DNA of 64,000 nucleotides from Knufia peltigerae (taxonomy: Eukaryota; Ascomycota; Eurotiomycetes; Chaetothyriales; Trichomeriaceae): assembly GCA_030247855.1 (NCBI GenBank), contig JAPDRN010000104.1, positions 61,279 to 125,278 of the forward strand, written 5' to 3'. Each line of letters begins with the position of its first letter. Position 1 is the first letter of the stretch. Both the position numbers and the translations under genes were made by a program. Under the pieces are notes generated by a model. It was not told where the DNA came from. It made no database searches and saw nothing but the letters and a program-made list of their open reading frames with translations. This document shows positions 50,335 to 58,881 of the stretch, in pieces.

Positions 50335-51018
50335 ATGCGTATCCTTCTGGTCGAAGACGAAGCCCCGCTGCGTGAGACCCTGGCAGCCCGGCTCAAGCGC
50401 GAAGGTTTTGCCGTCGATGCAGCGCAGGACGGCGAAGAAGGCCTGTACATGGGCCGCGAAGTCCCGTTCGACGTCGGCATCATCGACCTTGGCCTGCCCA
50501 AGATGTCGGGCATGGAGCTGATCAAGGCCCTGCGCGACGAAGGCAAGAAGTTCCCGGTGCTGATCCTGACCGCGCGTTCGAGCTGGCAGGACAAGGTCGA
50601 GGGCCTGAAGCAGGGCGCCGACGATTACCTGGTCAAGCCGTTCCATGTGGAAGAGCTGCTGGCCCGCGTCAACGCGCTGCTGCGCCGCGCCGCAGGCTGG
50701 AGCAAGCCGACCCTGGAATGCGGTCCGGTTGCTTTGGATCTGGCAGCGCAGACCGTCAGCGTGGCCGGCAGCAATGTCGACCTCACCAGCTACGAGTACA
50801 AGGTGCTGGAGTACTTGATGATGCATGCCGGTGAACTGGTCTCCAAGGCCGACCTCACCGAGCACATCTACCAGCAGGACTTCGACCGCGACTCGAACGT
50901 GCTGGAAGTGTTCATCGGCCGCCTGCGCAAGAAGCTGGACCCGGATGGCGAACTGAAGCCGATCGAGACCGTGCGCGGTCGTGGCTACCGTTTCGCGATT
51001 CCGCGCAACGAGGGCTGA
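50335..51018 (+). CDS. phoP: Response regulator PhoP
   Basis: This 227-residue OmpR-type regulator has a receiver domain with the acidic pair (LLVEDE), the phospho-acceptor Asp in VGIIDLGLP (about residue 51) and the Lys in DYLVKPFHVEELLARV. The winged-helix output domain contains TSYEYKVLEYLM and VRGRGYRF. High similarity in layout to PhoP and the adjacent sensor gene support the name. In this group PhoPQ responds to low magnesium and cationic peptides and affects polymyxin resistance. The ribosome site GGGAGAG precedes ATG 50335. Confidence 0.9.
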   Translation: MRILLVEDEAPLRETLAARLKREGFAVDAAQDGEEGLYMGREVPFDVGIIDLGLPKMSGMELIKALRDEGKKFPVLILTARSSWQDKVEGLKQGADDYLVKPFHVEELLARVNALLRRAAGWSKPTLECGPVALDLAAQTVSVAGSNVDLTSYEYKVLEYLMMHAGELVSKADLTEHIYQQDFDRDSNVLEVFIGRLRKKLDPDGELKPIETVRGRGYRFAIPRNEG

Positions 51019-51040
51019 GGCCTTCAGCAGGCGATAAACG

Positions 51041-52465
51041 ATGTCCGGCCGTCTGTGGTTCTTCCGACGCTGGCGGCCGCGCTCTCTGCAGGCGCGCCAG
51101 ATGTTCGCCGCGTCCGTGGGTCTGGTCGCGTTCCTGGCGCTGGCCGGGTACGCGCTCGATGCCGCCTTCGCCGATACGGCGAAGGCTAATCTGCGTGAGC
51201 GCCTGAAGAACTACGCTACCGCCTACGCGGCCGGCATCGACTTCACCCGCGACCGCTCGCTGTACATCCGCGAGCAGCCACCGGATCCGCGTTTCGACGT
51301 GCCCGGCAGTGGCCTGTATCTGCAGGTGGTGATGCCGGACGGCAAGGGCAATTCAATGTCCGCCGAAGGCCCAATGCTGCCCACCATCGGCGGTGGCCTG
51401 CTGGCTCCGCGCCAGGAAGTCTTTGAAGGCCCGCTGCCGATGATCCAGATCGACGGCAGCCAGGGCTCGGTGTATCGATACGGCCTGGGCCTGGTGTGGG
51501 ATGCCGACGCCGACCCGGCCACCGAATTCCCGTACACCATCTACGTGATGGAAGACTCGCGCGCGCTGGGTGCGCAGCTGCGCGTGTTCCGCAGCCGGGT
51601 CTGGTTCTACCTGGGCGGCATCGGCCTGATCCTGCTGCTGCTGCAGACGGTCATCCTGCAGTGGAGCCTGCGCCCGTTGCGGCGGGTGATCACCGAGCTG
51701 ACCAAGGTCCAGCGCGGCGAGACCGAGCGCATGAGCGAGCGCCACCCGCGCGAGCTGGAGCCGTTGACCGACAGCATCAATGCCTTCATCGAAGGTGAGC
51801 GTGAGAACCTCGAGCGCCAGCGCAATACCCTGGCCGACCTGGCGCACAGCCTGAAGACGCCGATTGCGGTGCTGCGTACGCAGATGGACAGCGGCGCCGG
51901 CGATGGCGCGCTGCGCGAAGAACTGGACGTGCAGCTGCAGCGCATGAACAACCTGGTGTCTTACCAACTGGCACGCGCGGCCTCGTCGGGCCACAAGCTG
52001 TTCTCGGCGCCGCTGCCGATCGAATCCAACGCCGAGGAAATCGTGCGCGGCCTGGAGAAGGTCTATGCGTCCAAGGGCGTGCTGTGCGAATTCGACATCG
52101 ACCCGGCCGCGCGCTTCCACGGCGAACCGGGCGACCTGCAGGAGCTGCTGGGCAACCTGCTGGAGAACGCGTTCAAGTGGGCCAAGCGCCGCGTACTGCT
52201 GACCGCGCAGCCGTTGCCAGCGCCGAACGCGCGTCGCGCCGGTCTGTTGCTGGCAGTGGATGACGATGGCCCGGGCATCGCACCGGAGGATATCGGCAAG
52301 GTGCTGCAGCGTGGCGTGCGCGGCGATGAGCGCGTGCAGGGCCACGGCATCGGTCTGTCGATCGTGCAGGATCTGATCAAGGATTACCGCGGCGAGCTGC
52401 AGGTGTCCCGTTCCAGTGAACTGGGCGGCGCCCGTTTCGAAGTGCGGCTGCCGCCAGGGCCGTAA
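51041..52465 (+). CDS. phoQ: Sensor histidine kinase PhoQ
   Basis: This 474-residue membrane histidine kinase has membrane segments near 22-42 and 190-212 that flank a periplasmic sensor. HAMP and dimerisation regions follow (LADLAHSLKTPIAVLRTQ, with His at about residue 273). The ATPase domain has GNLLENAFKWAK (N box), DDDGPGIAPED and GHGIGLSIVQDL. It is 22 bases after phoP. It phosphorylates PhoP in response to divalent cations or peptides. Confidence 0.9.
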   Translation: MSGRLWFFRRWRPRSLQARQMFAASVGLVAFLALAGYALDAAFADTAKANLRERLKNYATAYAAGIDFTRDRSLYIREQPPDPRFDVPGSGLYLQVVMPDGKGNSMSAEGPMLPTIGGGLLAPRQEVFEGPLPMIQIDGSQGSVYRYGLGLVWDADADPATEFPYTIYVMEDSRALGAQLRVFRSRVWFYLGGIGLILLLLQTVILQWSLRPLRRVITELTKVQRGETERMSERHPRELEPLTDSINAFIEGERENLERQRNTLADLAHSLKTPIAVLRTQMDSGAGDGALREELDVQLQRMNNLVSYQLARAASSGHKLFSAPLPIESNAEEIVRGLEKVYASKGVLCEFDIDPAARFHGEPGDLQELLGNLLENAFKWAKRRVLLTAQPLPAPNARRAGLLLAVDDDGPGIAPEDIGKVLQRGVRGDERVQGHGIGLSIVQDLIKDYRGELQVSRSSELGGARFEVRLPPGP

Positions 52466-52484
52466 CGCTCCGTTGCAACCCGAT

Positions 52485-52551
52485 CCGCCGGGCGCGGCCC
52501 GGCGCTACCGGTCAACGTGCCCCCAGGGTAGCGCCGGGCCATGCCCGGCGG
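52485..52551. repeat. Pair of inverted SMAG-type REP elements
   Basis: Two GC-rich palindromic units face each other: 52485-52508 ends in CTAC and 52528-52551 begins with GTAG. Each can fold into a hairpin (CGCCGGGC / GCCCGGCG type). The terminal GTAG is the mark of the SMAG repeats of S. maltophilia. The pair lies between the convergent phoQ and mtfA-like genes and may act as a transcription stop. Confidence 0.85.
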
Positions 52552-52560
52552 ACGGATGAA

Positions 52561-53349
52561 TCACCCGACCATTGCCGGCGGCTCACCATAGAACCGCCGC
52601 AGATGCGCAGCCACTTCCGGCAGCGCTTCGGCCAGCAGATCCGGCGCAGAGAAGTGGTACTCGCTGGCGACCGCAAAGAACTCTTCCGGTGCCTCGGCCG
52701 CATACGGATCGATCCCTGTTTCCACGCCTGCATCCACCTGCGCGCAGAACGCATCGTAGGACTGCTGGAAGTCCGCTGCCCACTCGCGCTGCCATGCGCG
52801 CGGCAACGGCGGCGTGCCGTCCATTGCGCCATCCAGCGCATCCAGCTTGTGCACCATCTCGTGCACCACCACGCAGAACCCATCATGTGGTGAGGCCAGT
52901 TCGGACTGCACATCGGCCCAGGACAGGATCAACGGACCGCTGTCCCACGCTTGACCAATCACCTCGTCATTCCATTCGTGCAGCACGCCATCTGCGTCCA
53001 TGTGGCTGTTCTGCACGCGGAACGCATCGGGGTAGACGATCAGCTGCGACCAGCCCTCCAGCCCCACCTCGCCGAACTCCATCAGCGGCAGGCAGCACAG
53101 GGCAGCCAGCAGCACGCCGTCGGCCACCTGCAGCTGCAGCTCGCCAATCGGGGTAATGGTCTTTTCGTGCAGGAAGCGCGTGGCCAGCGTGCGCAACCGC
53201 GCACGGCGCGCATCATCCAGTCCGCGCAGCCAGGCTGCACGGCGCAGGGCATCGTTCCAGTGTTCGTCTTCAATCGGCCGCGGCGCAGGCCGCAGCCACT
53301 GCAGCAACGACTTGATCAGCGGAACATACCCGGCAGGTAGCTGTGCCAC
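52561..53349 (-). CDS. MtfA-like zinc peptidase (M90 family)
   Basis: This 262-residue protein has the zinc motif VVHEMVHKLD near residue 160 and a later EFFAVASEYHF with a further Glu ligand, as in MtfA. Escherichia coli MtfA binds the Mlc repressor and has peptidase activity; that link is not established here. The 3' end meets the SMAG pair. The start overlaps the preceding gene by a few bases. Confidence 0.85.
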   Translation of the reverse strand: MAQLPAGYVPLIKSLLQWLRPAPRPIEDEHWNDALRRAAWLRGLDDARRARLRTLATRFLHEKTITPIGELQLQVADGVLLAALCCLPLMEFGEVGLEGWSQLIVYPDAFRVQNSHMDADGVLHEWNDEVIGQAWDSGPLILSWADVQSELASPHDGFCVVVHEMVHKLDALDGAMDGTPPLPRAWQREWAADFQQSYDAFCAQVDAGVETGIDPYAAEAPEEFFAVASEYHFSAPDLLAEALPEVAAHLRRFYGEPPAMVG

Positions 53350-53600
53350 TTCGGCGCGCGGATGCGCTGCAGTACATCGTCGTCACCGCCACCGCCGCTG
53401 CTGGTCGTGGCGGCCGGGCGTACCGGTGCCGGCTTGGCGGCAGCTGCGGCAGGCGCCGTGGTCGGTGTGCGCTGCGAGGCCGCATCGCTCGCCGAATAGA
53501 CGCAGGCGCCACGGCTGTCATCAAGCGCTGCTGTGGCAGACGCCGCGAAGGGCATCGTCAGCAGGATCAGGCAATGGGCATAACGGCGCATTGACGACAT
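53316..53600 (-). CDS. Small secreted protein
   Basis: This protein of about 94 residues starts at MSSMRRYAH (53600) or the next Met (53591). The signal peptide ends at AASATA. A short Ala/Pro/Thr-rich stretch and GGGGDDDVLQRIR follow. It lies upstream of and overlaps the MtfA-like gene by 34 bases, so the two may be coupled. The function is unknown. Confidence 0.6.
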   Translation of the reverse strand: MSSMRRYAHCLILLTMPFAASATAALDDSRGACVYSASDAASQRTPTTAPAAAAAKPAPVRPAATTSSGGGGDDDVLQRIRAPKWHSYLPGMFR

Positions 53601-53722
53601 CCACGTTAAGGGAAGGTGAGCTCTCGATTCTAGCCCGAACCCGGCGCCAGATTGGAAGCCCGCCGGAACCAGGCCCAGCGGGCGTCGCTGGCGGCTTTCC
53701 CGCATAATTCCGTTCTGACCTT

Positions 53723-54700
53723 GTGGAAGCTGCCGTGGACGATCGCCAATTGCTGGCCAAACTCGCTGCCGGTCGCCTGTCCGGCGACGCCCTGGCCCGT
53801 GAGCTGGGCCAGACCCGGGCCGCCATTTGGAAGCGTATTCAAGGGCTTAGGGCCGCCGGTGTCGAGGTTGAAGGGCGTGCTGGCGAGGGCTACGGGCTGA
53901 CCCGGCCGGTCGACCTGCTGGAGGCCAAGACCATCCGCGCCGGCTTGCCCAAGGAGGCCGCAGCACTGCTGCACGACCTGCAGGTGGCCTGGACGGTGGA
54001 CTCCACCAACGCCGAATTGCTGCGCTGCAGCGCGCCCCAGCGCGGTGTCAGCGTCATGCTGGCCGAGCGCCAGACCGGCGGCCGTGGCCGTCGCGGGCGC
54101 ACCTGGGCCTCGCCGCTGGCCGCGCATGTGTATCTGTCGGTACTGCGCCTGTTCGAGGGTGGCCTCGGCCGCCTGGCCGGGCTGAGCCTGGTCGCCGGCG
54201 TCGCCGTCGCCGAAGCCCTGCACGACCTGGGCTATACGCAGGCGCAGCTGAAGTGGCCGAACGATGTGCTGGTTGATGGCCGCAAGCTGGTGGGCCTGCT
54301 GGCCGAGGGTGGTGGCGAATACGCCGGCCCGGCGCGTGCAGTGATCGGCATCGGCATCAACGTGCACATGCCGCCGGCCTTCGCCGAACAGATCACCCAG
54401 CCGTGGGTGGACCTGGACACACTGGCCGGCGCATCGGTGGATCGCAACACGGTGGTGGCCGCGGTGCTGGCACGCCTGCTGCCGGCGCTGGAGGAATTCG
54501 ACCGCGAAGGGCTGGCGCCGTTCCTGCCGCGTTACGCAGCGTTCGACATGCTGGCCGGGCGCGAAGTGCGCGTGCAGCTGGATGGCGATTGGCAGTACGG
54601 TACCGCGCTCGGCCTGGCTGACGATGGCGCGCTGCGCGTGCGTATCGATGGCCGCGAGCGCCTGCTGCATGCCGGCGAAGTCAGTGTGAGAAAAGCATGA
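53723..54700 (+). CDS. birA: Biotin-protein ligase BirA
   Basis: This 325-residue bifunctional protein has an N-terminal winged helix (LARELGQTRAAIWKRIQ) that can bind the biotin operon. The catalytic domain contains TVDSTNAELLR, QTGGRGRRGRTW (biotinyl-AMP loop), LKWPNDVLV and GIGINV, and a C-terminal SH3-like domain follows. It attaches biotin to the carboxyl carrier protein of acetyl-CoA carboxylase. The start is GTG 53723 or GTG 53735. It overlaps coaX by four bases. Confidence 0.94.
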   Translation: MEAAVDDRQLLAKLAAGRLSGDALARELGQTRAAIWKRIQGLRAAGVEVEGRAGEGYGLTRPVDLLEAKTIRAGLPKEAAALLHDLQVAWTVDSTNAELLRCSAPQRGVSVMLAERQTGGRGRRGRTWASPLAAHVYLSVLRLFEGGLGRLAGLSLVAGVAVAEALHDLGYTQAQLKWPNDVLVDGRKLVGLLAEGGGEYAGPARAVIGIGINVHMPPAFAEQITQPWVDLDTLAGASVDRNTVVAAVLARLLPALEEFDREGLAPFLPRYAAFDMLAGREVRVQLDGDWQYGTALGLADDGALRVRIDGRERLLHAGEVSVRKA

Positions 54701-55428
54701 GCGACTGGTTGTTCGATCTTGGCAATTCGCGCTTCAAGTTCGCGCCGTTGCAGGGTGACCGTGCCGGTGATGTGCAGGCCTGGGCGCATGGCGCCGAAGG
54801 CATGGCCGGGCAACCGCCGCACAGCCTGCCCAGTGGCGGCACCGCGTTTGTGGCCAGCGTCGCCGCGCCATCGCTGACCAGCGCGATGCTCGATCAGCTG
54901 CAGCGCCGCTTCGAGCACGTGCACGTGGTGCGCACCAGCGCACAGTGCGCGGGTGTACGCATTGCCTACGCCAAGCCGGAAAAATTCGGTGTCGACCGCT
55001 TCCTGGCGCTGCTGGCTGCCGCCAAGGCACAGCGGCCGGTGCTGGTGGTCGGTGTCGGCACCGCGTTGACCATCGACCTGCTTGATGCCAACGGCCAGCA
55101 CCACGGTGGGCGCATTTCCGCCTCGCCGACCACCATGCGCGAGGCGCTGCACGCGCGCGCGGTGCAGCTGCCGGCCAGCGGTGGTGACTACAGCGAATTC
55201 GCCAACGACACCGCTGATGCGTTGGCGTCGGGTTGCGATGGTGCCGCCGTCGCATTGGTCGAACGCAGTGCCCGCCAGGCACAGGCGCTGCTGGGCGTGA
55301 TGCCGTCGCTGCTGGTGCATGGCGGTGGCGCGCCCGCGCTGATGCCGCTGCTGGACGGCGCCGATTACCACCCCTCGCTGGTGCTGGATGGCCTCGCCCG
55401 CTGGGCGGTGCACCAGCCCGCAGGCTAG
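54697..55428 (+). CDS. coaX: Type III pantothenate kinase
   Basis: This 243-residue kinase performs the first step of coenzyme A synthesis. It shows DLGNSRFKF (phosphate binding), GVDRFLALLAA, GTALTIDLLD and GGRISAS-type loops, and the C-terminal GGGAPAL. The coupling with birA (ATGA) is a common arrangement in gamma-proteobacteria. Confidence 0.94.
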   Translation: MSDWLFDLGNSRFKFAPLQGDRAGDVQAWAHGAEGMAGQPPHSLPSGGTAFVASVAAPSLTSAMLDQLQRRFEHVHVVRTSAQCAGVRIAYAKPEKFGVDRFLALLAAAKAQRPVLVVGVGTALTIDLLDANGQHHGGRISASPTTMREALHARAVQLPASGGDYSEFANDTADALASGCDGAAVALVERSARQAQALLGVMPSLLVHGGGAPALMPLLDGADYHPSLVLDGLARWAVHQPAG

Positions 55429-55437
55429 TATCGGCGC

Positions 55438-56271
55438 ATGCTGACCCGTGCCTTGATCGTCGTGCTGGCGATCCTCAATCTTGGTGTCGCCACCTGGTGG
55501 CTGCTGCGCGATGAGCCGGCGCGTGCGCCGTTGCCGCCGCCCCCGACCGGCGTGGCCGAACTGCGCTGGCTGCCCGGCGGGACCGATGCGGCCGTGGCCG
55601 CGCAGGCCTCGGCGGCGGCACCCACGGAAGCGTTGGTGGAGCGTGAGGCCGCGCCGGCTACTGCAGTGGCCGCTGCGCCCGCACCGGCAGCGGCGACGCC
55701 AACAGCATCCAGCAAGCCAGCCGAACCGGTGAAGGTGCCTGAGCCGGTCGCCGCCATCGCCAAGCCAGCGCCGGAACCGGTGGCCGAGAAACCCGCAGCC
55801 CCGGCTGCACCGCCGCGCTGCCTGGCACTGGGGCCGTTCGCCGACCGTGCCGCCGCCACCGCCGCACAAGGCCGTGCCGGCAACCTGCTGAGCCAAGTGC
55901 GCCTGCGCGAGCAGCCCGCCGCCAGCGGCAGCGCCCGTTACCGCGTGCTGCTGCCCGCCGCCGCCAGCCGCGATGACGCGCAGGCCACAGTCAAGCGCAT
56001 CGTCGCCGCCGGCCTCAGCGATTACTACATCATCAGCCAGGGCGAAGAGACCAACGCCATTGCGCTGGGCCAGTACCGCAACCGCGAGGGCGCCGAACGG
56101 CGCATGGCCGCGGTGCAGGCCGCCGGCTTCCAGCCGCGTCTGGTGGCCAGTGGTGATGCCGGCCAATGGTGGCTGGAAGGGCAGCTGGCCACCGGCACCG
56201 AACCGGCCCAGGCGCAGCAGCGCAGTGGCGCCGCGCAGCAACGGTCGCTGGAATGCACGCGACTGCGCTAG
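55438..56271 (+). CDS. SPOR-domain membrane protein
   Basis: This 277-residue protein has one N-terminal membrane segment (ALIVVLAILNLGVATWWLL), a long Ala/Pro-rich linker, and a C-terminal SPOR domain (from CLALGPFADRAAATAAQ to QPRLVASGDAG). Such domains bind septal peptidoglycan that lacks stem peptides. It lies nine bases after coaX, so it is in the same operon. Confidence 0.85.
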   Translation: MLTRALIVVLAILNLGVATWWLLRDEPARAPLPPPPTGVAELRWLPGGTDAAVAAQASAAAPTEALVEREAAPATAVAAAPAPAAATPTASSKPAEPVKVPEPVAAIAKPAPEPVAEKPAAPAAPPRCLALGPFADRAAATAAQGRAGNLLSQVRLREQPAASGSARYRVLLPAAASRDDAQATVKRIVAAGLSDYYIISQGEETNAIALGQYRNREGAERRMAAVQAAGFQPRLVASGDAGQWWLEGQLATGTEPAQAQQRSGAAQQRSLECTRLR

Positions 56272-56311
56272 AATTCCCAAACCACGGCGCTGCCGTCGGC
56301 GTTTCACTCCG

Positions 56312-56335
56312 TGCCGCTTTAGCTCAGTTGGTAGA
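56312..56335 (+). tRNA. 5' fragment of a tRNA gene (truncated)
   Basis: The 24 bases from GCCGCTTTAGC to GGTAGAG match the acceptor 5' strand and D-arm of a tRNA (with the invariant TTAGCTCAGTTGGTAGAG), as in tRNA-Thr-like genes. The sequence then departs, so there is no anticodon or T-arm. The gene has been cut at the edge of the decayed island. An intact copy must exist elsewhere if needed. Confidence 0.75.
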
Positions 56336-56350
56336 GACAGAGGAATCGCC

Positions 56351-56375
56351 GAAACGCCTTGAATTCAGGCGTTTC
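56351..56375. other. Near-palindrome beside the tRNA fragment
   Basis: GAAACGCCT and AGGCGTTTC enclose TGAATTC. It is positioned where an attachment site or small terminator would lie. Confidence 0.4.
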
Positions 56376-56382
56376 AACGAAG

Positions 56383-56410
56383 AAGGTCAGCGCACTGCGC
56401 TGGCCTTTTT
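56383..56410 (+). terminator. Intrinsic terminator
   Basis: AAGGTCAGCGC-ACT-GCGCTGGCCTT with one wobble pair, followed by a T run (TTTTTGCTT). Confidence 0.75.
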
Positions 56411-56439
56411 GCTTCTACTGGGAAAATTTATCGGGAAAA

Positions 56440-56900
56440 TTAGCAGTCTTTCTTTGGTTTCACGGCTGCTTTGACCACCGGCACAGAGTGGTCGTACAGC
56501 TGTCGCATGGCCTCGGTCATGTGGCCACCGGATGCCTTGTCCCCGCTGTCGGTGATGCCTCGATGCTTCAGGCTGTGAAGCGCGAAGCGGCTCTCCCTGT
56601 CGATGATTCCCTCGGATATGGCACGTCGGATCAACCCCTGCCAGGCGCTGTCCAGAGCCGACTTGCTCAGGGGGGGGGCGACTCTGTGACGATCAGGCGC
56701 CGCTGTTCCGGGTTGATCGGCGTGGGCCGGCGATGGGCGTCCATCCGCTCTTTCCTGTACGCCTGAAGCCAGCTGACGGCGTCGCGCAGTTCTTACGTCC
56801 ACTTCGTGACGATGTCGCGGGAAACGCTTGTCTCATGCTTCAGGCCATGGCCAGCCTCTCCGCTCTCATCGCTCGCGGATGCGCTCATGAAACGTGCGTC
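56440..56900 (-). pseudogene. Degraded integrase of an older prophage
   Basis: The C-terminal part is clear: FALHSLKHRGITDS (Arg-containing box) and MRQLYDHSV with the nucleophile Tyr. Further upstream the frame shifts at a run of nine G (56670-56678), beyond which YRKERMDAHRRPTPINPEQ appears in another frame. A stop codon follows between DIVTKWT and ELRDAV. At least two lesions make it non-functional. It lies by a tRNA fragment, as integrases of tRNA-targeting phages do. Confidence 0.75.
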
Positions 56901-56994
56901 ACGCTTTGCTTGCCGAGAAATACCCCTCTAGGATCGGAACCGCAGCGCTGTGGCGTTGCAGGGGGGATCCCACTTTCTCGCAAAAGGAGCATGC

Positions 56995-57627
56995 ATGAAG
57001 TTGGTCATATCTGGGACACTGCTATTGGCTTTAGTAGTAAGCGCGCCAACAAAAGCGCAGCAGCAGCCCGTGCAGACAGGATTGGGTGAATGCGTAGATT
57101 TCATGATCTACGGTTCGTCTACATTGACAAATCAAGTGAATACCGCTCCCTACACCTTTGTGTACTCGAGCTCTTCATGGATCGATAAGGACAACAAGGT
57201 GGTTTACGTGATGAACTACACCTGTTCTCCGACCAATCTTCATGGCCTCTATGGAGCCGTGGGTCAGGTCTCACATGAGATGGGGCATGCATTTTTTGAT
57301 GCGCCGGTATCCTTGGCAGGACCCAGGGATGCATTCGTCAAGCGCATGTGCACGGATGAGGGGCGTGCTGTCCTGAACAATTGGACAGCCCGATCAGAGA
57401 TCTTGGATACATCAGAGGGGACGGCAGAAATTCCACTTATCGCTTCGAATGCCTCACAGCTACAGGCAATCATATTGGCCGGCGGCGAGAAGCTTGACGA
57501 AAGGGTTGGAAGCAGCTTCTGCGACAACAACACCAATTCATTGACAGGCGAAAACTATCGCACCTTCTATGGGAGATGGTACGACGAGAACGTGGGCGTA
57601 CAATCCCTCTATGGCACGGAGGTCTGA
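56995..57627 (+). CDS. Secreted protein with an HExxH zinc-protease motif
   Basis: This 210-residue protein starts at ATG 56995, after AAAAGGAGC, with a signal peptide ending near TKAQ. SHEMGHAFF contains HEMGH (His 94, Glu 95, His 98), a zinc-metallopeptidase-like motif; four cysteines are spread through the chain. Base composition is lower in G+C than in host neighbours, and it lies in a degraded island, so it was probably acquired by transfer. It is paired with the next gene three bases later. The function is unknown; a secreted peptidase or effector is possible. Confidence 0.65.
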   Translation: MKLVISGTLLLALVVSAPTKAQQQPVQTGLGECVDFMIYGSSTLTNQVNTAPYTFVYSSSSWIDKDNKVVYVMNYTCSPTNLHGLYGAVGQVSHEMGHAFFDAPVSLAGPRDAFVKRMCTDEGRAVLNNWTARSEILDTSEGTAEIPLIASNASQLQAIILAGGEKLDERVGSSFCDNNTNSLTGENYRTFYGRWYDENVGVQSLYGTEV

Positions 57628-57630
57628 ACT

Positions 57631-58179
57631 ATGAAGATCAAATTTTTCGCCGCCATGTCGGCATTGGTTATACTTCACGTGGCGCCTTTGCACGTGCGAG
57701 CGGCAGGCACGGAATTATCCATTCCTAAAGCCTCAGAACCGGCTTCTCGTGAAGACCAAAGAGCTTTGTGGAAGAAGGTGGAACAACTCTCATTTGCCGC
57801 CGTGGCGGGTGCGGACAGCGTCAAGCGTGCTATTGCGCTGGAGCACGGCCGTCTGCCTAGCGGAGAAGTATCTGATCTGGCTATCGGTGATCAACTCACT
57901 GGCACAAATGTTGCGCTACAGCTCGATCCTGCGGGAAAGCTGGAAGAGCTTTCATTCGACCTTCGCGGAGGCTGCATCTCGACGCGAACTCTTCTGTCGC
58001 AGTATCCCAATCTACTGGTTCTTCAGGTTCCGCATGACCCGCGGGCCAATTCGCTGGTCGGCACCACCATTGGAGGTGCACTGGCAACATTCCGAATGGC
58101 CCCAGGACCAGGACCTTGCGCGATCGGTGTGACCGTCCAGACCGTTGAAATGGCCAAGGCGCAGCTTCTGCTGCGCTGA
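57631..58179 (+). CDS. Secreted partner protein of the HExxH gene
   Basis: This 182-residue protein has a signal peptide that ends near HVRAAG. The mature part has helical and beta elements (LWKKVEQLSF, IGDQLTGTNVALQL) and two cysteines. No family is recognised. The three-base gap and shared export signal suggest it works with the preceding protein, for example as inhibitor or immunity partner; this is inference. Confidence 0.6.
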   Translation: MKIKFFAAMSALVILHVAPLHVRAAGTELSIPKASEPASREDQRALWKKVEQLSFAAVAGADSVKRAIALEHGRLPSGEVSDLAIGDQLTGTNVALQLDPAGKLEELSFDLRGGCISTRTLLSQYPNLLVLQVPHDPRANSLVGTTIGGALATFRMAPGPGPCAIGVTVQTVEMAKAQLLLR

Positions 58180-58256
58180 GGTAAAACGCGCCGCCGGCAG
58201 TTGCACGTCGGCGGCGCCTAACGCAAGCAATTTGTGCGGAATTGAAGCCAGACGCC

Positions 58257-58516
58257 TTACGCGATCTGGCGCGCGCTGTACTGAACAACAGCCTTGCCGG
58301 CAATGAACAGGTCATCGGGGGCAGCATATGGCGGGAACAGCAGGTCGGCGCTGACGATGTAGACCCCATCGGACCGGCGCTGCAGGCCCTTGATCTGCGT
58401 TTCGCCGCCAATGTTGATCACGTAGATGGCGTCACCATCGAAGTAATCGACGGCGGTATCGACCATCACCACGTCACCATTGTTGATGACGGGTGCCATG
58501 GACGGGCCTCGACCAG
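58257..58516 (-). pseudogene. C-terminal fragment of a CI-type repressor, almost identical to the resident CI
   Basis: The remaining 86 codons run from GRGPSMAPVINNG to the C-terminus YSARQIA. They differ from the repressor at 10700-11377 at about four positions (for example DL for NA before LFPPY). The HTH half is missing: the sequence ends where an IS3-type remnant begins at 58517. It shows that a related phage once occupied this island. Confidence 0.88.
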
Positions 58517-58881
58517 TGGACCGGCCAGGATTTCGTAGACATCTCAGAGCCATAATCAATGGAAGCGAGAGAGGTTTCTAATGGCAAGCAAGCAGTACAC
58601 GGATGAGTTCAAGGCCGAGGCGGTCAAGCAGGTTACCGAAAGAGGTTTTGCGGTAGCCGAGGTTGCCAAGCGGTTGGGGGGTCTCGTCCCACAGCCTTTA
58701 CCAATGGCTCCGCAAGTCCAGGAGCGAGGCCTTGGCGGGCACGCCTGAGGGGGCGATGTTGCCGACGCCCAAGGACTCAGCCGAGGTGCGGCGTCTGAAG
58801 GCCGAGGTGAAACGCCTGACTGAGGAGCGCGACATCCTGAAGAGACATCGTCTTCTCCTGCGCCTTGAACAACAGCTTTAG
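58517..58881 (+). mobile_element. IS3-family element remnant (left end and broken orfA)
   Basis: The left end starts with TGGACCGGCCAGGATTTCG at the broken repressor. The orfA starts at ATG 58581 (MASKQYTDEFKAEAVKQV). A run of six G near 58675 shifts the frame, and the rest (SSHSLYQWLRKSRSE, then AEVKRLTEERDILK) continues in the +1 frame. Homology stops near 58848, so the transposase catalytic part is gone. Confidence 0.8.

Noticed and set aside
56312..56400. Considered as an intact tRNA gene
   Set aside because: Only acceptor 5' strand and D-arm are present; no anticodon arm, T-arm or 3' acceptor strand follows.
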